From Marasmius tenuissimus (Eukaryota; Basidiomycota; Agaricomycetes; Agaricales; Marasmiaceae): DNA of 64,000 nt. The stretch is from the NCBI GenBank assembly GCA_029532415.1, contig JAQOTA010000065.1:930001-994000 (forward strand), read 5' to 3'. The notes beneath the pieces were generated by a model. It was not told the origin of the DNA and did no database searches. It saw nothing but the letters and a program-made list of their open reading frames with translations. Made by a program: the position numbers and the translations under genes. Positions 1-11,726 of this stretch are shown here, piece after piece. Each line of letters starts with the position of its first letter. Positions within the stretch are counted from its first letter, which is position 1.

Positions 1-1703
1 CTTTTTGAGCCCTATCAAGACAATGGTCGACAGCTCAATACATCGGATGAACCGCCCCTCTACAGAACGGAAGGCCAATCTCAGGACACAAATGTCGATC
101 CCTCTGCTGAGCGGAACGCTCACAAGAAGAATTATCTGAGGAAGATGGGCCGTCATCTTGCGATCTTCACTGTCCTCTTTTTTGTCTGGCAAACGTTCTT
201 CCGTCGACCCAAAATCATAGTCTGTCGCTGGCCTCCTCCACCTGGGTCGGAGCCTCTGTTGGATGTTCTTGTTCAATCGGTGCGTACTCGAGCATGATCG
301 TGTTTTCCATCACGATCTTCTGAGCAAACTTTGCAGGGCGCAAGACCCGAACCTCTACCAGACGAATTTCCCTGGCCCCCTCAGCTAACACTTGAAGAGT
401 GTGTCGAATGGCCGCAACACTCCGATGATAATCCTGAGCACGGCTGCCACGACGACCACGGCCATGATCATCCCCACCATAAGTATTCCTTCGACTCCTC
501 GTTCTCCCTGCCAGCTTCTTCCGATGCCCTTGGGCTCTTCGCTTGAGGCCCGTGGTCCGTCGGACACTTGAACGTGGTTCAAGGCTTAGAGGAGACAGAC
601 GACGTCCTGATCAATGTCACTACCAGATGGAGCGCCTCCAGGCGACTTCTAGATCACGTCGAGCTTTGCAAGTTTACAGGCGGGGAGAAAGAGTTCGGCG
701 TTGGTATTGTGGTACGTTCACTTTCCTCGTGCTTCTCTCACTATATACTCATTTGCTATCCTACTCCCAGTCGAAGAAAGGACATCGTCACCCCCATGGA
801 CGCCATCACAATCACATTCGTTTTGACGTCGATGTTTTTCTTCCTCGTTCATCTGACAAGCGACTCGAAATCGACAAGTTTGTCACCTGGATGCCCATCT
901 TCAGTCAAACATTTGGTCACCTCGGTCAGCGTGTCCATTTCGATACAATCGGAATGTTCGGATCTGTTGCTGCGATAACAGTGGAGGTATGCTTTAACTT
1001 CTAAGTCAGTCTTTTGAATCATGTTACTCATAGTGCATTCCAGTCCCTGTCCGCGAGGAATGCTACTGCTGTCGCTGCTATAGGCTCTATCACAGGAAAA
1101 TTTTCGACTTCTTCTTCGTTAAAGCTCGTCACAGCGAGTGGCAATATCGACGTCAACGTGGGTCTCTCCAACGATAACAAGTCTGGCAACTGGACGCATC
1201 TCGATATGCAGACTGCCGTTTCGTACGTTTTCCGTTTCGCCCGTCTTGCATAGGTGTTCCGACTGATCTCGTCGTTATTTTGAACTTCCAGCGCCATCAA
1301 AGCCAACGTTTCCATGTACACCACTTCATCCACTCCTGGAGGTAAATTCAACATCACTTCCGGCTTCAAGAGTGGATCTGTCAATCTTAACACGCTCATT
1401 GGTCCTCCCAAATCGACTGCAAATCTGGGTATCGCAGGAGGAGTCGGTCCCATAGACGTTGCGATGCACAAATCGTTTGAGGGCAAGTTTTACGCTGTTT
1501 CCTCGCCGGTATCGTACACGACCGTGGTCGCTCCGAAGGAGAAGAAGGAGGATGGAAAAGAGAGGAAGATTGACTTTGAGAAGATTGGGAGGGCTGCGAC
1601 GGGCAGTGTTTGGTGGGATGCGGGAGATGGAGATGACAGTGGGAAGGAGAGGGGCAGCGTACGGCTAGCCAGCTCGTATGGGGATGTTACTTTGAAGCTT
1701 TGA
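1..1703 (+). pseudogene. Single-pass membrane protein, 5'-partial, with in-frame stop
   Basis: Exons read as 1-279, 337-711, 771-986, 1044-1222 and 1292-1703, and every junction keeps phase. The first exon is open from base 1, so the N-terminus lies outside the window. It contains one hydrophobic segment (LAIFTVLFFVWQTFF) next to basic residues. The rest is a predicted extracellular, Ser/Thr- and Gly-rich, probably beta-rich domain with repeated motifs such as ASGNIDVNV and VNLNTLIGPP. An in-frame TGA (544-546) interrupts exon 2, while coding quality continues on both sides in the same frame. A CGA Arg codon changed at a CpG to TGA would explain it. I know this architecture only as uncharacterised fungal membrane proteins. 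It is either a young pseudogene, a polymorphic null allele or a sequencing error. It converges on the gene at 2085-3063. Confidence 0.6.
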
Positions 1704-2084
1704 GCTCGAGCTGCCTGCTCGATGTGAATGACAATGGGACACAGTATCCGCTTCTAATGCACCTTTATCGCGATGCGAGCGGCTTACTGGGATAGCAAAC
1801 CCCCGTGTTTGGACGGTCCACTCTCAAGTTCGTATCCCCGCTGCCTTGAGGACGCATGCCGGGGTTTGTTCAATGGGATCAGGATCACCGGATAGGCCAA
1901 CCCTCGCTATGGCTGAATGGAAGCTACTGAGGAAAGAATCGAGGAAGAACTTGCTGATCGATGTATTCTCGAAACCTCCACTACATCCTCATGCTAAGGA
2001 AATAGGAAATAGGCAAGAAAGTACATATGATGCGCGAGACCACTTTATCAAGTGTACTCCGCACGATTCGCTCATCTTTCCTGT
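1704..2084. other. Convergent intergenic spacer
   Basis: This holds the 3' flanks of two genes transcribed towards each other. I see no coding signal that continues either gene, and no RNA gene. Confidence 0.5.
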
Positions 2085-3063
2085 CTACTGCGTAAAGTCG
2101 ACGCAGTTCATGTACGTCTGGAGGTTACTATAGCCCGAGTACCACCACCATCTGCATCGGAGGACGCAATGAACAAATCGGTAGTAGAAACGCAGGACAA
2201 CGCTTACTGGATAGCACAAGCGTTGGGCTGTTTGCATTGAGTACCCAAGTCCGGTACGGTTACCTCGAAGTCAGCTGGAGATTGAGGGCAGCCTGTGTTA
2301 GCAACAGAAAAATTGAGCACTATCGAAAGCGACCACTCACTTTCGTTCTTGGGCCAATCGGCGGGTCCGATAGAGTTGTTCGTATATACAGGCCAGGTGA
2401 AGAGTCGCGCAATCGGCGTTTGGGTGGCGAGATTTACAACGGAAACGTTCTACAATGAAATTTAGTCGGCGCCTTGGGACGGAAGAAGAGCACTTACAGC
2501 CCACCCGGTGTGATGAGCAATGATATCGACGTGGAAGGGAACAACGGTGTTGGGCTTATAGACTCTGGTATTATTGACATTATCTTCCCACTGTAAGTTG
2601 ACGTTGAGACGAGAACACAGACACAGGCTCGGAAGTCGAAAGGTTTCACACCTGAGCACCTCGGCAGAAGTATAGATGGCACGCCTTCTCGTTGTAGTCG
2701 GCGTCGATCTTTGCCTTTGCGTTCTCGAGCTGAGGAATGCCGAAAAGTCAAGGGTCTGAGAGTAAACGATTGCGTGGTACGTGAAGCTTACAGGACCGGC
2801 TAGATCTGTTAGAAGTGGTTATGGACAATGTATGGGACAGAAACCAACCAACCTACCAGAAGTCAAAACCTTGTAGACTGCAGGCCCACAAGCAGACTGA
2901 GCAGCTGTACTGAGCTGTTTAGCGGAACGGTTCAGCATGGATTGAATTTCTCCCTCGCGAATATCATAGTCCTTGCCTTACGAGGAGTGGGAGTGGTTAC
3001 CCTAGCATGGCCAAGGACACGCAAGACCAAGGCAGCAAGAGTGAGAAAGAGGAGCTTGTACAT
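2085..3063 (-). CDS. Secreted LPMO-like copper protein (HARVTTP-type), 191 aa
   Basis: Eight small exons on the minus strand (3063-2982, 2904-2857, 2805-2792, 2729-2652, 2590-2498, 2449-2341, 2292-2208, 2151-2085) splice to 576 nt in phase throughout. One exon is only 14 nt. The product begins with a signal peptide (MYKLLFLTLAALVLRVLG). Cleavage there would leave an N-terminal His (HARVTTPTP), the usual start of a copper histidine brace. Further on come a Cys-bearing core (ACHLYFCRG), PFHVDIIAHHTGWANVSVV with a His pair, LFTWPVYTNNS, and an aromatic/Cys C-terminus (QWWWYSGYSN, NCVDF). These match fungal secreted proteins usually annotated as chitin-binding type-4 / LPMO-like. Whether it is a true oxygenase or only a copper binder cannot be told. 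A TATA element lies about 40 bp upstream of the start. Confidence 0.72.
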
Positions 3064-3100
3064 GGTTCTCAGTGGTCATCCTCATGCTCTTCGCGACTGT

Positions 3101-3109
3101 CCTTATATG
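3101..3109 (-). promoter_or_regulatory. TATA box of the LPMO-like gene
   Basis: Read on the minus strand the sequence is GCATATAAGG. It lies about 40 bp upstream of the ATG at 3063, so the 5' leader would be very short. Confidence 0.45.
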
Positions 3110-3424
3110 CCCCCTCGTCCTATCCAAGCGGTCCGACGGAGTTCATCTGCCCGAGTCGCAAAGTCGTCGGATTTTCCTCGATTGATGCCGAAGGCATTCT
3201 GGGGGAGGAAGGTGCGCGCAACGGATAAACCAGTCATCGGCATCATCTTTAAAATTCGCTTCAATTGAGTCAACCAAGCGTCTGATACTGCCTGGTAAAA
3301 TCTCCTGACCGATAAGTTGTGAAACCCTGGACCGGCCAAGGTACAAGAATGCGACTGCCAGTGCGATATCGATGATTGTCGATCTTCTGGACCCAGCTTA
3401 TGAGGAAACACCCGAAGTCCCAGG

Positions 3425-3870
3425 TTAAACACCATTATTGCCGCTGCTCTTCACTGGCGACTTGGACCCAGAGTCCGCGACCGAGAACGTAGTCGATCCT
3501 TCGTTGGTGACCAACTGGTTGACTTTCCGCCCTTCAGAAGAGTGCAGTTGAATAGCGTGTCTCGTAATTGGCATTGATAATTCCTTTGAAGCAGGGTTTA
3601 TTGCAGTGCCATTTGGTGAAAATGAGAGTTTTATCCTCCCCGACCTCGAAACCGTACCTGTTGGCGTTGTAATCTTTTCTCTCGACCTTCCACGAGCTGA
3701 GGCCATATTGGAGTTGCTGAGGCATTGGAATAGGTATCGTTAAGGATGATGCCAGTGGCGTAAAACCATTCATTCGACAGCGAGGCCACGTGACGCTGTT
3801 CCCCACAATCAATCTGCTTTGGGGACTCTTGCCGCCCAACTCTCTCCATCAGATGCGCCAGTATTATCAT
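3425..3870 (-). CDS. Possible small gene, unrecognised (about 123 aa)
   Basis: Two minus-strand open segments (3870-3658 and 3583-3425) join in phase through a GTACGG...AAAG intron and would encode about 123 residues. The middle is hydrophilic and the C-terminus is Ser/Gly-rich. I recognise no family and no signal peptide. The proposed ATG (3870-3868) overlaps the proposed ATG of the divergent methyltransferase fusion (3869-3871) within an ATGCAT palindrome, which argues that one of the two starts is wrong. This may be a gene remnant or chance. Confidence 0.25.
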
Positions 3871-6800
3871 GCATCGGTAGTCCTTTAATGCTCAAACTCG
3901 CCCCAAGAGACTGATTATGATTTTTGCTGTACAGGGCGTTTCACAGACAGAAGCAAACGAAGCGACGAACAATCTCCACGAACTTGACAGAACAGTACAA
4001 AGAAGATTGGAATGATAGAGAAGGAATCAGAGAACTTGTGCAGAACTGGTTCGATGGTATCGTTCGGCAGCACAGGCTGAGAAGCTCCCAGGACGTAGAG
4101 ACCATCAAGACCACTCCCAAGAACGGGAAAAGCTTTCGCTTCAATGCATATAGAAAATCACTAGGATCTACACAAGCTTCGTCTTCCAAATCCGACGGGA
4201 AACCCGAGAGAGTAGCTCTGGGCTACATCAATTTCAAAATCACTCGAGATGAAAAGGCCTCCAACACTACCACCTATAATTCAGACTCCGAGTCCGATCA
4301 AGATGGATCGTCGTTTCGGAGTGAGCTTGTTCTCTATAACCATAGGGTGCAACTCACATCGAACGTGCTCGGTATGGGTGTGACGGACAAACGGGGTGAC
4401 GATTTGGACCTGATTGGAGGTCACGGGGAGGGGATGAAAGTCGGTGAGTACTCCGGTTGTCCAACCGTACCATTCTCTTTTAACCCGGTTGGTCTCGCTA
4501 GGAATCCTTGCTTTGGTTCGCAACGGACACGAAGTCAACTACTATACGAGTGGAGAGAGGTGGAAATTCGTGATTTCTAGCCGACGTAAACAATCGCCCC
4601 CCGAGTTGAGGGCGGTGATAACGCCGAATACCGCACACAAAAACCACGAGGGCCTTCGGGTGACGGTGAAGGGTCTCAAAATGGAACAACTCAACGACTA
4701 CTTTGACGGCATCCTCTTCCTTCATCCACCTCCACCAGACACTATCCTACAAACACGTCAGCCTTCAACGTCTAGCCGTGGCTACATATGCGTCGGGGAA
4801 AAGTACCTATCAAAGCTCTACTGCAAGGGCCTTTTCGTTCGAGACTACAAAGAAAACATGCAGGCGGATGTCGACGATGATCTCTCGGATGACGATGATT
4901 CAGAAAGCGACACCACCCGACCTGATCGCAATTGTCTACATTATGGTTACGATCTCCTGCGAGATCTCAAGCTCGGTCGTGACCGTGATATCCCATCTGC
5001 CACAGACATCACGCAACTGGTGATGCTTCTGTGGATTAATCTACTCGCTGAAGAGGTATATGACCTTCAAGCGCTTTCCAGTCCTGCCGAACGACCTACG
5101 CCACTCGCAGACCGTTTCCTGGACCTTTACGTGGACGATCCTCGTTGTGTGGACATCGCCGACGCTCGATGGTTTCTTGGCAAGAAGTACGGCGACCCCA
5201 ACGCGTCTCGTGTGGTCAGGCATCTGTGGTCGACTTATCGCGCACGAAAGAGAAAAGAGCATAACGATACGGATATCTGGGTCTACGATCCTCGACTGAA
5301 CGACGCAGAAGAACAACAAAAGATCATACGCTCCTTGGGTGCCGTCAGCGTCACCCCACCCGATGACTTGCTTAAGTTGTTCCAAGATTATAAGCTCGTC
5401 CGTTCGCCAGGCGAGGAGCAGAAACGACGATTCAAATCTCTCCCAGACTCTACAAATACATCCAGCATTTTCGCCCAACATGCCCGGCATCTCATAAACA
5501 TCACACGAGACAGTCAGACTGCGCTTCAGGGGCATTCTTGCTCTTGGAGGTGTGATTCCGGGACCGACGGGATGGCTCTTGACCTCGATGTGTTCATCGC
5601 AGACAACACACTTTTCTTGAATGACCGTAACCTCTCCTTCGAGTTTGTTCACTCCGCGGAGAAAGGAGGTTCAACTAGCTGCCCGGCCCTTGACCCCAAT
5701 ACCGATCCTAATGTCCTGTCGATTGTCTGTGACTGTTCTGTCCAGTCTTTGGTTAATCAGATTGTCCAGAATTGCTATCCGAAAGCATCGAACAGGCAGC
5801 TCAGCAAGCACCTCAGGGATATGAACAACTTATTCCTCCTGTTACCACGAAACATCTCCTTCACGTATAAATCCTCCGATGACCCTTCTCGCGCCGGGCA
5901 ACACCCTCTTGACGTCAACATCAGGTGGTCAACGCAGGTTCATGAGGCGTCTAACTTTATCCTTGAACTGCAAAGTGGAAAAGACAGCCTAAATCGCACC
6001 ATCAAGGAGCCCGAATCGGATCACAGTAGCGAAGAGGCACCTAGTAAGCTGCATAACATCGAATCATTGTTGCGCGGCTAATTACTCGATTTAGCATCAA
6101 CTACCAATGTCCAATCCATCTCCTCTACTATCTTGACCTCGATCGATCCATTCATAAGTCTCCCAAATCTGGTGCCAGGAGAGACTTACAACGTCCAGGT
6201 TTGTGCACGACGAACCACTCGAGTCGCTTATTCGGTGCCCAGAGTCCTGGAGTGCCCGCTTGACCGAGTTAGAAATCTCATCGCCACAGTTGCAAACAAA
6301 GAGCTCGTCGTCCAGTTTGCATCCGTCCTTCACTCTGTTCGATACGTCATCACTGTCCTTTTCGCCAATGCCGAAGAAGAGGTGTTTGATACTCTTGACA
6401 CCAAATGGGCACACGAAATTGGAGACTTGCAAGCCCAGAGTGTTTCCGTCGTGGGGATCAGCTCGAGAGGCGTTCGGAGTTTCGAAGAGAGCACGATTCG
6501 TCCGCAGAGTATCATTCCTACCCCTCCTCGCGAGTCTTCTGAGGATGGTGTTGGTGCTGCTGGTCACACCATGGACCATCCCATCGTGTTGCAAGGCGAT
6601 CCTGACTCCGATTCTGATTTTGAAATGGAGTTGATACCACACACCCCCGCAAGAGGCACGAGAAGTGTTGGTGATGGAGAGCTTTTTCAAACGCCCCTTC
6701 AGAGGCCTGTAGGCGGAAGTATCAGTGCGAGCGGTAAACAACCTTCAGCCACAGCGCGTGTGAGGGCGCCACCTTCACATACAGCTATCCCTGCAGTACC

Positions 6801-9021
6801 TCACATCGCAACAACGTTTTCGACGCGCCAGCCTGTCCCCCAGCAACAGCCAGCTAACCTATCACCGAGATGTGACAACCTCCTACCGACGCCTCCTCCG
6901 ACCATAAGCCCGTCAAGCAGCCAAGCTGGCTCCGGTGCTGAGGCAAAGAGGACGAGGATGGTGATTGGATACCGGAAATCCTGGTGGAGCCTCTCCAGCC
7001 TCATAGCGTGAGTACCATTGTATATTCCGTTGGGCAGCTGTAGACTAACTGCTTAATCTTCAGTCCGACGGAACAACTGGTACTGTGCGCTACCACGAGT
7101 ACCCCTCAGCAGTGGTCGGTCAATATAAAATATCCAAGGATGATTGGGTAGAAGTTCAGTTTGGGAAGTCCAGTGCCGCTCGAGGCCGTCGCTTCGTACA
7201 CTTCCTGTTGTATATCGACGGTATTTGGTTGAAACGGACAGGCGGTCATGACCAACGAGTCTTGCAATGCCGTCGGTATCTAAGTGAGAGCGACTTCCGA
7301 AACCCGTCTCTTTTCCAGGATCCCACGAAGTTCTGTCGATTTAAAGACCTTTCAACGAAAGATCGAGAGCTCTTCCTTGTGGATCCCGCCGGAAGCCCCT
7401 GTGTCGATGTCCCTGTGGACGATATCGCGGACATTATCTCAGTTCATAACGAGTATCATGGGGTTGCACCTGAATTTCAGGATAGCAAAACTTGCTCCTT
7501 CAGTTGTAGATGGGGTGTTGGTCTCCACCCGACTTCAAGATACCTTGCCTTTTTGTTAGATGACGATGCGCCACTCGCTCTACCCCCCAAGCCCAGATCT
7601 TGTGGAGTCGCTGATTTCCGCTGTGGCGCTGGTGGATTTTCACAAGGTTTCGTTGAGAGTGGATGGGATGTTCATGTCGGGGTTGATCCCGATGGTGGTG
7701 CTTGTAATACGTTCAAGGTGAATTCGACTCTCGATCAATCACCTCCACTCATGCTGACTGAGCATCAAGTTCAATCGCCCAGTGGCCGATATCCATCATA
7801 CTCAAGTTGATACTTTCTTGACAGAAGTCCGAAAGGGGCACATCTACCAACCTCGTCCAACTTATGCTGTCGCCCTCATGTCCCAGCCGACTTTGCAAGC
7901 TGGACCTGCATCTTTGACAGATACTTCTCACGATTGGCAGGCACTGAATACCTGCAGTCAAGTTGCGGATGACTTAGATGCTCATCACATACTAGTCGAG
8001 GGTAACATTGGGTTCGTATCTCCTTCTCCTCAATTTAGCGAAGAATGTACTCACCAACGTGCTTCAGACTCGTCCGACCCAGAAACCTGCACCACCTTCA
8101 CCAGCTGATGATCTCGTTGAAGCGCGTCGGAAGGCAATGTCTTCTGGCTGTACTAGATGCCGCAGACTTTGGTGCACCAACATTCCGGAGGAGGGTTTAT
8201 CTGGCCGCGTCGAAAGTGGGACTGACAGTCCCAAATTTCCCCACTCCCACCCACGGGAAAGGTAGATTACCCTATGTCACTGTCCGTGAAGCCATCGGCG
8301 ACCTCGACCTCAAGAACCCAAGAACAGACGGGAACACGGGTAACCCCATCTTCTTTGCACATAGAGAAGTCGGCAAGTATGCCCTCACCATGGGTGCAAC
8401 GGATATCATCGAGAACCATGCGATGTCTGATATTGCGGGTGATTGGCTCGTGGCTGAATGGGACCAACCTCTGGGCTCTCTTCGCCCGGTCTACAATAAC
8501 CAATGGCGCTGTGTACATCCGAGTGGGTCGTCACCATCCTTTCCTCTAAATTTACTCCTGACGCACCTGTTTCTCCAGGCAAGACTCGTGCGTTCTCTCC
8601 CAGGGAGTTGGCAAGAATGATGGGATTTCCCGGTTTGTTCACCGTGTCGAGCCTAGGCCCTAGAAGATAGACTCATGTGTAAATTCTGCAGATGAATACT
8701 CGTTTTCTGGCGGAGTGAAGGCACAAATCGAACAAATCGGCAACGCGGTATGTGATCCGACTATTGGCATTGTGTCAGCCGGCTGACTAGCTCTGCGAGA
8801 AGGTTTGCCCACTTGTCGCCCAGGCCTTCGGCGAAACCTTCAGGGATGCTCTCCTTCACGATTATCCGGGTTTGGTGTTGCACGATAGCGGCCAAGACGA
8901 TGTTATCGCAGAGGTTGTGCAAGATAGTCTGAACGATGTCCCTGAACTTGGCACTCAGAAAAGGGGCTTGGACGACGGAGGACGCTCAGACATAACTCGG
9001 AAACGCTCACGCCATTACTAA
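3869..9021 (+). CDS. GHKL (HATPase) - C5 DNA methyltransferase-like fusion, 1530 aa
   Basis: Eleven exons: 3869-3876, 3935-4443, 4502-6043, 6095-6871, 6943-7007, 7064-7717, 7770-8011, 8068-8522, 8579-8632, 8692-8747, 8791-9021; total 4593 nt, in phase. Residues about 30-190 carry a GHKL ATPase fold: an N box (ELVQNWFDG, E36/N40/D43) and a glycine box (GGHGEGMKVG, about 164-173), as in MORC/Hsp90-type ATPases. A long linker follows, including an FN3-like stretch (LVPGETYNVQV) and a Pro/Ser/Gln-rich part. From about residue 1150 there is a DNA methyltransferase fold: motif I DFRCGAGGFSQGF, motif VIII (APTFRRRVYLAA), motif IX (RELARMMGFP) and motif X (QIEQIGNA). The motif IV slot reads PTLQ instead of PPCQ, and motif VI reads VEGNIG instead of ENV. 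The stop at 6079-6081 lies inside a normal 51-bp intron (6044-6094). The 6872-6942 intron, with a GTGACA donor, is the weakest junction. It probably acts in chromatin, but catalysis is doubtful. Confidence 0.75.
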
Positions 9022-10333
9022 AGCACCAAATTGTGGCACAAGTCGTCCCTTCACTTTGGCCGTTCGGTGAACTATGTATACCTATAATCTAGTTTTTTGG
9101 AAATTTGCCATACAAACAATGTGACTGCAGCCTCTTCTCAACTACAACGCGTCCTAATTCGTTGCCTTTCGTTGCGCTATGGAACTGAGGATGAACATTG
9201 GCACAAAGGCTCGTCTCAGCGGAGCCCAGGGATCGGTGTGTCTGATCAGTATCATCCCTGGCTTTTGAGCGACTCTGGTTACGTTCCCTAGATTTGGTTC
9301 CTCCTGCAGCCCGTCAGGGGAAAGTTGTAGAGGGACATTGTCGACAGCCTCCGACAGCCTGCCTATTATATGGATGTGCTGGCCGCTTTTGGGGGACTGA
9401 GGGTCCTAATAATACATGCCGATTCTACAACTGAATACTTTTTCGTAGGGACCACAGACTGGTCCTGACAATGAGCAGAAATTTCCAGACTGATCAACAA
9501 TTTACGGACTCCTTAGAGCTCCATTGGGTTTGATTTCAGAGGTGACTTCATGTTGTACGAGTCTTTCCTCGGATTCGTTCTACGCTTTTTGTTGGTACTC
9601 ACGTTCAACGTTGACGTTGTTACTTATGTTCGTGTAGTTGTGCCTCGGGCTCTAGGTAGGGAATCTAGGCGTCGTTGCACCTCTCGATGCTGGACGCGCT
9701 TCATCCTTACTCGTTCGGCTCGCGCCCAGTTGTGATGGTTGCGAGTCATGAACAGGCGAATCCAGGTCGGTGATATACCCGTCCCTTTGATCCGTTTTGC
9801 AAGTTTCTCTCATCAAAAGCGATGCATTGATTGGCGGACTGAAAGAATGAATTGCTGAAACAAGCCTCAGGGTTAGCCCCGAGAGCTGCCCCATCATTCG
9901 GCGGTGTTGGTGGGCAATGGTGGTGCTATGTGGTGACTTGCTTTGACGTTCAAGTATGAGTTTGACTCCAACAAAGTTGACGTCAGAAGGAAGCGACGGA
10001 TGGGCAGGTAGCCTTGAGCTCGGAGCTCTACCTGCTTGAGTCTTGGCTTGAGTTAGCATTACTGTTGAGAAGCCAGAGCAGAGTAAAGGTCCAAAGGAGT
10101 AAAGAAATATCGAAAAGACATCGATCCACCCGGCATCTGAGCGGCAAAATGAATGGCAGTGGCCGTGCAATATTCGGTTTTTCAAGCTTGGGTTGTCCCT
10201 GAACTCGCTGCTCTGCGTATCTGGGCCATTTAGATACGCGACACCAGAGTAACCATGAAGTCCGTTTCGTTCCCCTCCCCCTCAAGTTTCACCGTCCAAC
10301 ACGAGACTGACGCCCGCGAAGCCCGTGGCAAGG
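9022..10333. other. Intergenic region, nothing recognised
   Basis: About 1.3 kb between two same-strand genes. The open stretches here, including a 177-codon minus-strand one at 9652-10185, lack recognisable motifs and splice continuity. The right end presumably holds the promoter of the gene starting at 10334. Confidence 0.5.
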
Positions 10334-11622
10334 ATGGGGCACCCTACCTTGATGGCATCGGCACTCCTCCTGCACCTCGTCTTCTCCTTTCCTCCTTTCC
10401 TCTTCGCGAACGCAAAGACCGTTACGCGCTATATCGATGATACCTATGGAGACTCAGTGACTGGCCTCAAGCCAGAGTATCATGCTGACCACGAAAACTT
10501 CTGGCAGGACCAGACATGCGGGAGTGAGCAGGGATGTGCTATCGTGCCGGACACACGGAAGACTCGTAACGGGACATATTCTGCTGCTACATATCAACCG
10601 GAGATGTCAAACTTGGGATTCACCTTACGGTTCAATGGTACGTTGAAGGTTCTCTATGCTTGCGGTGTCTAGTGAACTTCATATTGTTCCCTCATTCATA
10701 GGAACCGGTATAACTGTCTACTTCATACTTGCAGGCGACCAATATCCGGATATCATCGTACGACAGACGCAATGCGACTTCAAACTCGACGGGGTCGTAA
10801 AGAAAAACTATGTCTACAGGCCAGTGCCTTCAGATGTCATGGAGTATGAGGTTCCGGTATACACAGTGGAGGGTTTGGACAATGGTCCGCACGTACTGGA
10901 AGTAGAAACGGGGAAGAAAAGTTTTCCGGTCTTCATGGCCTTTGATTACGCGACCTATATGTGAGCACGCACTCGGAGGTTCAACAACGTATCTAACGCG
11001 GACTCAAAGGATCGAAGAACCCGACGAGGAAGAGACTGCATCGATACCATCAACTCCTTCAACAAAAATTCCTGTAGGAGCAATAGTTGGTGGTGTTATC
11101 GGCGGACTCGTTCTCTTCGTTTGCGGAGGTCTAGTCTTCTTTTTGCATAGAAAACGGCGACAACGGGGCGGCTTACCCAGTGGAAATCGTGGTATCTGGT
11201 CGAGGGAACCCTGCCATATTGTCCCCTTCATGGCACAGGACGATTCCAACTCGACCCCGTATCCCAGATTGAAACATAGCTCTACCAACATCACTTCCAT
11301 CAGTGACGACCCTTTTCGTGACTTTGGTGGCAAAACTGGTCCTCTCGGCAGCCGATCTTCCTCGCCCATGCCCCTTCAGGGTGGCCGGTCATCCGAAAAA
11401 GCGTTACTCAGGCAACAACAGTTGAGCCGGATGAGGGAGGAGTTGTCGAGTCTACAGAACCGGCAAAACAGCACCGTACCATCCGAAGCTGAGAGCAGTG
11501 AGCTATCAGTCATGCGACAACAGATTCGTCAGTTGCAGGAGCAGCTTCAATCTGTCCGAAGTCAGAGCCAAAGCCATATTCATTCAGTAGAGGACCTCCC
11601 CCCGCCTGGCTATACAAGCTAG
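10334..11622 (+). CDS. Type I membrane protein with extracellular domain, 391 aa
   Basis: Three exons (10334-10637, 10702-10960, 11010-11622) total 1176 nt in phase. The layout is: an N-terminal signal peptide; an extracellular domain of about 200 residues with the pattern typical of many agaric proteins (YIDDTYGDSVTG, a short Cys pair CGSEQGC, TLRFNGTGITVYFILAG, CDFKLDG); an acidic stalk (EEPDEEE); one transmembrane helix (VGAIVGGVIGGLVLFVCGG) followed by RKRRQR; and a cytoplasmic Ser/Gln-rich tail with a coiled-coil-like stretch. This resembles the large, uncharacterised Agaricomycete family of putative surface sensors; the ligand is unknown. An ATG nine bases upstream (10325) is an alternative start. 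The gene is convergent with the F-box gene ending at 11727. Confidence 0.8.
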
Positions 11623-11726
11623 TAATCGATTCGGAGTGCACAAACGGCTTTAAGATACACTACTGTAAGTTGATAATATGAAAAGACTACGTAGATGGAA
11701 TGTATTATAGATAATATGTATAGAGC

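Noticed and set aside
6079..6081. TAA in the frame of the ATPase-methyltransferase gene
   Set aside because: It lies within a good 51-bp intron (GTAAGC donor at 6044, TTTAG acceptor at 6094), so it is not a premature stop.
9652..10185. 177-codon open stretch on the minus strand
   Set aside because: No recognisable motif, no start context, no splice partners; composition looks random.
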